A DNA stretch of 64,000 bases, taken from Antrihabitans stalagmiti (GTDB lineage Bacteria > Actinomycetota > Actinomycetes > Mycobacteriales > Mycobacteriaceae). Below the pieces are notes generated by a model. The model did no database searches. It was not told where the DNA came from and saw only the letters and a program-made list of their open reading frames with translations. How positions within the stretch are numbered: position 1 is the first letter of the stretch; each line of letters begins with the position of its first letter. This document shows positions 59,394 to 64,000 of this stretch, in pieces. The stretch lies in assembly GCF_016482825.1 (NCBI RefSeq), contig NZ_JAEMNV010000004.1, positions 186,001 to 250,000 on the forward strand, in the 5' to 3' direction. Both the position numbers and the translations under genes were made by a program.

Positions 59394-59954
59394 ATGAGGG
59401 TCCGGGACACAAAAGGGTCCATCCGAACGACCGCGATCCGTCTGATTGCGGCCAAGGGCTTCGATCAGACGAGCTTGCGCGAGGTCGCGGACGAAGTCGG
59501 TATCACCAAGGCCTCGTTGTACTACCACTACGCATCCAAAGCGGATCTGCTCGCCGAGATCGTCGCGCCGATTTTCGACGAAATGCGGCTCATTGCAGTA
59601 GATCTGGACGAAACGCCGTATAGCGCGAAGGCTGTACAGGATTTGTTGGGCCGCTACGTCGCGAGCTTGGTTCGGCAGCGTGACGTCGGCGTTCTTTTCG
59701 TCCGCGACGCGGTTGCCATCATCAATGCGGTTGGGGATCGGTTCCCAGAGTTGATGCAGATCAACGAGCGGATGCGTGAATGGCTCGCCGGACCGAATCC
59801 GTCTGTCGAGGTGCAACTTCGCGCGGCCGCCACGCTCGAGGTGCTCGGTGTCGCACTGACTGCCAACGAATTAGTGCCAGATGCGACGGTCGTGGACATA
59901 GAACGAGTGCTGTTGGGTGTCGCGTTGTCTGTTCTGAACGGCACGCCCGCCTAA
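59394..59954 (+). CDS. TetR regulator of the divergent MmpL gene
   Basis: A 186-residue TetR protein from ATG 59394. The HTH is SIRTTAIRLIAAKGFDQTSLREVADEVGITKASLYYHYASKADLLAEI. The C-terminal domain belongs to the Fatty-acid-regulator-like type seen beside lipid transporters. It is divergent from mmpL with the operator between, so self- and mmpL-repression is likely. It is preceded by AGGAAG. Confidence 0.88.
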   Translation: MRVRDTKGSIRTTAIRLIAAKGFDQTSLREVADEVGITKASLYYHYASKADLLAEIVAPIFDEMRLIAVDLDETPYSAKAVQDLLGRYVASLVRQRDVGVLFVRDAVAIINAVGDRFPELMQINERMREWLAGPNPSVEVQLRAAATLEVLGVALTANELVPDATVVDIERVLLGVALSVLNGTPA

Positions 59955-59990
59955 ACTGACGCCACCTAGGAGCAGGGGAGGACGGTCGGC

Positions 59991-60473
59991 GTGCACATCA
60001 CCGCGAGGGTGGACTACGCCGTGCGGACGTTGCTGGAGTTGGCACACGCTCCGGAGAGTCCGACCAAGGCCGACGGACTCGCGCTCGCACAATCGATTCC
60101 GCCGAAATTGCTCGAGACGATTCTCGCCGAACTGCGCCGCAGCGGACTCGTGGCCAGCCGGCGCGGGCCCGACGGTGGGTATTGGCTCTCGCGGCCGGCA
60201 GCGGAGATCAGCATCGCTGACGTCATCCGCGCTGTCGAAGGTCCGCTTGCGTCGGTCCGCGGCGAGCGACCCGAAGATGTGCAGTACACGGGGTATGCCG
60301 AGCCGCTGCAGCGCGTGTGGATCGCGGTGCGCGTGAATCTCCGAGCGGTACTCGAGCGGGTGAGTATCGCCGATGTCGCGATGGACGAGCTGCCCGACTT
60401 CATCGCCCAGCTCACCGCGGACCCACAGGCATGGCAGCGCCGCGAAACCGTCAGTCCAACCGTCGATCCGTAG
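59991..60473 (+). CDS. Rrf2 family regulator without cysteines
   Basis: A 160-residue winged-helix protein. MHITARVDYAVRTLLELA, IPPKLLETILAELRRSGLVASRRGPDGGYWLSRPAAEISIADVIRAVEGPL is the Rrf2 pattern. There are no cysteines, so it cannot carry the Fe-S cluster of IscR/NsrR-type members. The start is GTG. Its 3' end overlaps the convergent ThrE-type gene by 23 bases. Target unknown. Confidence 0.85.
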   Translation: MHITARVDYAVRTLLELAHAPESPTKADGLALAQSIPPKLLETILAELRRSGLVASRRGPDGGYWLSRPAAEISIADVIRAVEGPLASVRGERPEDVQYTGYAEPLQRVWIAVRVNLRAVLERVSIADVAMDELPDFIAQLTADPQAWQRRETVSPTVDP

Positions 60474-61962
60474 GCGCGAGTGGGCCCGCCATTCTCGGAC
60501 CCGAGAGTTTTCGTTCCATGCGGCCGAGTCCGGTGCGCAGCGGTTGGGCGAGGTACTCGCCGAGGACGACGCCTGCGGCCAGCGCCAAGCCGATGCCGAT
60601 CGCGGTCATGATCGTCGAGGTACTTCCTCCCGGTTCGACACCCAGTTCGTACAGGCCGCGATACAGGGATAGGCCGGGAAGCAGCGGCGTCAGTCCAGAG
60701 ACGGCCACCACCAGCGGCGTCACCTTGATGCGGCGTGCAATAACACCGCCGCCGAGGCCGACGAGCGTCGCGGCGACCGCGGACGAGCCGATCGCACCCA
60801 GGTCTGTGAGCTTCAATGCGCCGTACACGGCACCACCGATTCCGCCGGCAATGCCCGCAACCGCCATCGCCCGGATCGTCGAATACGACGCAAGTGCGAA
60901 GCAGGCGGCCGCCCCGATGCTGCCGAGGATGATGACCGGCAACTGCTGCGGCGTCGAGTCGACGACCTCCGGTAGTGGGGTTCGGGGCAAGCCGAGCAGT
61001 ACAGCGGATTTAAGCGCGAGGACGACGCCCGCGATCAGGCCCGCGGTCATCAGCACGGTCTCCATCGTCCGACCGGCGGCCGTGACGTAATAGCCCGTGA
61101 TCGCGTCCTGGACCGCGGACACGGTCGAAAGTCCGGAGAGCAACACCGTGACCGCAGCGGCGACGACCAGCGTCGGTTTGTCGGTCGTCAGCAAACTGCT
61201 GCTCACAACGGCCATCGCGGTCAGCGTCGCTACCAGACCGCCGATGACCTGCTGGAAGAAGAACGGCAGCGCAAAGCTGTTGAGCAAACGACCTATCCGG
61301 TCGACCACCGCGCTGATCACCATCGCGACGATCGCGATGTCCCAACCGCCGCCGAGGATCAACGTGATGAACGCGGCAAGACCGCCCCAGGCGATCGTTG
61401 CAACCCAGCGCGGATACGGGTGACCGACTTCGGTGATCTTCTGCAACTCGATCTGTGCAGCGTCGGCACCGATGCTGCCTCGGACGATCTTGCGGATCAG
61501 CACCTCGGTCGCGGTGAGCCGGGTGTAGTCCAGGCTGCGGGACCTGACGACGCGCAATGCGGTGACGGGAGCCATCGTCGTTCCGCGATGACAGGTGACG
61601 GTGATCGACGTGAAGATCACGTCGACCTCGCAGTGCGGCAAACCGAGCGCGGAGGTGAGCGCGAGGATCGTTGCCGTCACGTCGGAAGCGCCCGCGCCGC
61701 TCGACATCTGGACTTCGCCGATTCGTAGGGAGAGGTCGAGCACGAAGTTGACGGTGGAGTCGTCGGGAAGTTGCGGGCCGATCACCTCGGTGGTGTCGGA
61801 GTCGGTCGGCGACGGTGCCGTCGGATGCCACGCGCGGCGGCGGAGCAGGTTCGTTCGTCGCACGCGATTGGACGTGGTTCCGGTGTCTTCGCCGGTCCGA
61901 GTGTCGAGCAGGTGCCAGCGATGACGCGAGTTGGTCGTCGCTGCTCGTTTGTTGCTTTTCAC
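60451..61962 (-). CDS. ThrE-type threonine/serine exporter
   Basis: A 503-residue protein. The ThrE domain N-terminal part (FVLDLSLRIGEVQMSSGAGASDVTATILALTSALGL, EVDVIFTSITVTCHRG) is cytoplasmic, and about ten membrane helices follow (GGWDIAIVAMVISAVVDRIGRLLN, FFFQQVIGGLVAT, PLLPGLSLYRGLYELGV). It resembles Rv3737 and corynebacterial ThrE, which exports threonine and serine. The first 70 residues are basic and poorly conserved. Confidence 0.87.
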   Translation of the reverse strand: MKSNKRAATTNSRHRWHLLDTRTGEDTGTTSNRVRRTNLLRRRAWHPTAPSPTDSDTTEVIGPQLPDDSTVNFVLDLSLRIGEVQMSSGAGASDVTATILALTSALGLPHCEVDVIFTSITVTCHRGTTMAPVTALRVVRSRSLDYTRLTATEVLIRKIVRGSIGADAAQIELQKITEVGHPYPRWVATIAWGGLAAFITLILGGGWDIAIVAMVISAVVDRIGRLLNSFALPFFFQQVIGGLVATLTAMAVVSSSLLTTDKPTLVVAAAVTVLLSGLSTVSAVQDAITGYYVTAAGRTMETVLMTAGLIAGVVLALKSAVLLGLPRTPLPEVVDSTPQQLPVIILGSIGAAACFALASYSTIRAMAVAGIAGGIGGAVYGALKLTDLGAIGSSAVAATLVGLGGGVIARRIKVTPLVVAVSGLTPLLPGLSLYRGLYELGVEPGGSTSTIMTAIGIGLALAAGVVLGEYLAQPLRTGLGRMERKLSGPRMAGPLAPTDRRLD

Positions 61963-62055
61963 GCTCTTACATCACCTCCACGTTCTGTTCAGGGTGCCTG
62001 GTTTCGAGTGACGGCGGACACATTCGGGCACGTCGTGTAGCGGATCACACAAATA

Positions 62056-62089
62056 TTGCACCGGTCTGCAAACTTGCACGGTTCTGCAA
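62056..62089. promoter_or_regulatory. Two tandem TetR operators
   Basis: TTGCA-N6-TGCAA occurs twice, at 62056-62071 and 62074-62089, 18 bp apart, directly upstream of the TetR gene at 62109. The spacing puts both dyads on similar faces of the helix. Confidence 0.7.
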
Positions 62090-62108
62090 GTTCCGTACAG
62101 TTAGTCGC

Positions 62109-62720
62109 ATGACCAGTTCAACCGGACTTCGAGACCGTAAGAAGGCTGCGACCCGAGCAGCACTCAGCGCGGCCGCGGTTCGACTCTCCCGTCTGCACGG
62201 TCTCGACGCTGTGACCGCAGAAGCCATCGCCGCCGAAGCCGATGTCTCCACCCGTACCTTCCACAACTACTTCCCTTCGAAAGAGGACGCAATCCTCTAT
62301 CAAGCGGAGTCCTCGGTTCAGGAGTGGGTCAACGACCTTCGCGCGCGCCCTGCACACGAGCCGATCTGGGATTCCCTCGAAGCTTTGGCCATCGCCTACG
62401 TCAGCGACGACAGCCGCGATCTCGAAGATTTGAGCGTCGTTTCTCGGCTGGTCGAGCAGTCACCTGCATTGATGGCCAGGACGGTGCAAATGCACAACAC
62501 GGTGTCGCGGCTGTTCGGCGAAGCCATTGCCGACCGCACAGGCACCGACATCGACTCAGATCTTTATCCGAACCTGCTGCAGGTTGCAGTCGGGGGAGCG
62601 ATGAAGACCGTGATCGAACTCTCCATAAGTGAAAACGCCGGCGGCCGGACGCCCGAGCAACTGGTGTCCGAAGCATTCGCGCTCCTTCGCGCAGGGCTAC
62701 CGCAGCCCACTCACAACTGA
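62109..62720 (+). CDS. TetR regulator of the downstream MmpL gene
   Basis: A 203-residue TetR protein. The HTH is ATRAALSAAAVRLSRLHGLDAVTAEAIAAEADVSTRTFHNYFPSKEDAIL. It precedes the second MmpL gene by 27 bases on the same strand, with the operators in its own promoter, so it likely represses the whole operon. The C-terminal part resembles lipid- and drug-responsive members. Confidence 0.88.
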   Translation: MTSSTGLRDRKKAATRAALSAAAVRLSRLHGLDAVTAEAIAAEADVSTRTFHNYFPSKEDAILYQAESSVQEWVNDLRARPAHEPIWDSLEALAIAYVSDDSRDLEDLSVVSRLVEQSPALMARTVQMHNTVSRLFGEAIADRTGTDIDSDLYPNLLQVAVGGAMKTVIELSISENAGGRTPEQLVSEAFALLRAGLPQPTHN

Positions 62721-62747
62721 CGACCGACAACTTTCACGAGGAGAATC

Positions 62748-64000
62748 GTGGCTACCTATCTGTATCGAATCGGTAAGTTCGCCTACCGAAGAAAAGGCGT
62801 AGTGCTCGCCGCCTGGCTGGTACTTCTTGTACTTGCCGGTGTCGGCGCGGCCACGCTGTCCGGGCCGACGAGCGAATCGTTCTCGATCCCGGGTACCGAG
62901 GCGCAAAAGGCTCAGGACCTGATGGCCGAGCGCTTCCCTGATCGCGCCGAAGATCCGATGAACTCGCTCAGCGCGCGGTACGTGATCCAGGCTCCCGCCG
63001 GGCAGACGCTCGAGTCGCCGCAGAATCAAGCGGCGATGGACGCGATGATCGCCAAGGTCCGCGAGATTCCGGACATCAAGGGTGGTGCCGAGCAGGTATC
63101 CAATCCCGTTGTTGCCGAGCAGAACATGACCCAGATTGCGCTCGATCAAGCTGCCAAGGACGGGTCGTCGCCGGATCAGGCGCTCGCCAACGCCAAGGCA
63201 GTGTCGTCGCTGAGTCCCGACAAGACCGTCGGCTACTTCGAAGTTCCGTTCAACGGTGGCATGAGTGACGTCACGCCGGAACTGCGCCAAGAGATCGGTG
63301 ACGCGGCCCAGATCGGCCGCGATGCAGGCCTCACCGTCGAGGTCAGTGGCAATGCGGCCACCGAGCAGACGATGCCGGGTGGAGCCGCCGAACTGGTCGG
63401 CATCGGCGTCGCAGCAGTAGTTTTGATGATCACCTTCGGTTCGCTCGTCGCAGCTGGTCTGCCTCTGATTACCGCGATCATCGGTATCGCCATCGGCAGC
63501 CTGGGCATCACCATCGCGACGGGGTTCATGGATCTCAGCTCGATGACGCCCACATTGGCGATCATGATCGGTCTCGCTGTCGCGATCGACTATTCGTTGT
63601 TCATCGTCAGCCGCTACAGGCATGAGCTGGAGGAAACCGAAGACCGCGCGGAAGCCGCAGGTAAAGCGGTCGGCACCGCCGGGTCGGCAGTGGTGTTCGC
63701 CGGCTTGACCGTCATCATCGCGTTGGTCGCTCTCCGCGTCGTCGGGATTCCGTTCCTGTCGGACATGGGTGCAGCTGCGGCATTCACCGTGCTGATTGCT
63801 GTACTGATCGCACTGACGTTGCTGCCGGCCCTGCTTGGACTGTTCGGCCGCAAGGCGATCGCCGGTGGGATTCCGTTCCTGAAGTCGCGTGTCGGCGAAG
63901 GCGATCCTGCGAAGCCGAACAGGGCTGTCCGCTACGCACGATTCGTGACGAAGGCTCCGGCGCTGACGTTGGGTGCAGGCATTCTGTTGCTCGGCTTGCT
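62748..64000 (+). CDS. MmpL-type RND transporter, N-terminal part
   Basis: The first 417 residues of a protein cut by the right edge, paralogous to the MmpL at 56889. TYLYRIGKFAYRRKG is the shared N-terminus, GNAATEQTMPGGAAELVGIG the loop end, and LAVAIDYSLFIVSRYRHEL carries the first Asp-Tyr pair. GTG 62748 follows ACGAGGAGAA. Cotranscribed with the TetR gene. Confidence 0.9.
   Translation, partial: MATYLYRIGKFAYRRKGVVLAAWLVLLVLAGVGAATLSGPTSESFSIPGTEAQKAQDLMAERFPDRAEDPMNSLSARYVIQAPAGQTLESPQNQAAMDAMIAKVREIPDIKGGAEQVSNPVVAEQNMTQIALDQAAKDGSSPDQALANAKAVSSLSPDKTVGYFEVPFNGGMSDVTPELRQEIGDAAQIGRDAGLTVEVSGNAATEQTMPGGAAELVGIGVAAVVLMITFGSLVAAGLPLITAIIGIAIGSLGITIATGFMDLSSMTPTLAIMIGLAVAIDYSLFIVSRYRHELEETEDRAEAAGKAVGTAGSAVVFAGLTVIIALVALRVVGIPFLSDMGAAAAFTVLIAVLIALTLLPALLGLFGRKAIAGGIPFLKSRVGEGDPAKPNRAVRYARFVTKAPALTLGAGILLLGL

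Overview
The window looks like a chromosome segment of a mycolic-acid-bearing actinobacterium, most likely Rhodococcus or a close relative. Supporting genes are the arabinogalactan galactofuranosyltransferases GlfT1 and GlfT2 with the Wzm/Wzt-type galactan exporter, three antigen-85-type mycolyltransferases, the proteasome activator Bpa ending in GQYL, the SigD/RsdA pair and MmpL-type transporters. The genus is inferred from gene content and moderate-to-high GC, not from a search.

Layout. Positions 1-14.4 kb: the 3' end of glfT2, a GT-C membrane glycosyltransferase, a divergent TetR/SRPBCC module, a PAS-PAS-GGDEF-EAL protein, an SDR, rsgA, and the cluster bpa-wzm-wzt-glfT1 reading leftward. 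Then come a desulfurase-like protein without the PLP lysine, a quinone oxidoreductase, a MarR regulator and tRNA-Ser(UGA).

Positions 14.4-30.7 kb: a 16.3-kb integrated element bounded by 32-bp direct repeats, the left copy being the 3' end of tRNA-Ser(UGA). It has a tyrosine integrase with likely arm sites on both flanks, a repressor overlapping int, an AlpA-like protein, a winged-helix replication-type protein with a Zn ribbon, a WhiB-HTH fusion, a 1573-aa tape measure protein with two peptidoglycan-hydrolase domains, a small-terminase-like protein preceded by a possible packaging sequence, a proteasome-like Ntn-hydrolase with a Ser/Gly-rich partner, and an AbiF/AbiD-like HEPN gene preceded by a possible ncRNA. 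I see no portal, capsid, large terminase, other tail genes or lysis genes. This fits a phage satellite (PICI-like) that carries its own TerS and, unusually, only the tape measure from the tail. A decayed prophage is the main alternative.

Positions 30.7-43.1 kb: rsdA-sigD, three secreted mycolyltransferase paralogues, a secreted 5'-nucleotidase-like protein with a broken metal site, an aromatic/histidinol-phosphate aminotransferase, a DLH-like protein, tRNA-Ser(GCU), tRNA-Arg(ACG), SRPBCC, RidA and DUF998 proteins. Positions 43.1-45.5 kb: a leftward restriction-modification cluster (C5-methylase, probable endonuclease, Vsr nickase). Positions 45.7-64 kb: a heterodimeric ABC exporter, tyrA, tadA with its partner, a CsbD-like protein, tRNA-Ser(CGA), a 1249-aa glycine-rich Ig-repeat surface protein flanked by related hairpins, two MmpL/TetR modules with visible operators, an Rrf2 regulator and a ThrE-type exporter.

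The host part is rich in envelope functions: galactan synthesis and export, mycolate transfer, MmpL transport and a surface adhesin-like protein. The element is tightly packed, with many 4-bp stop/start overlaps from its AlpA-like gene onward. No rRNA genes or CRISPR arrays were seen.
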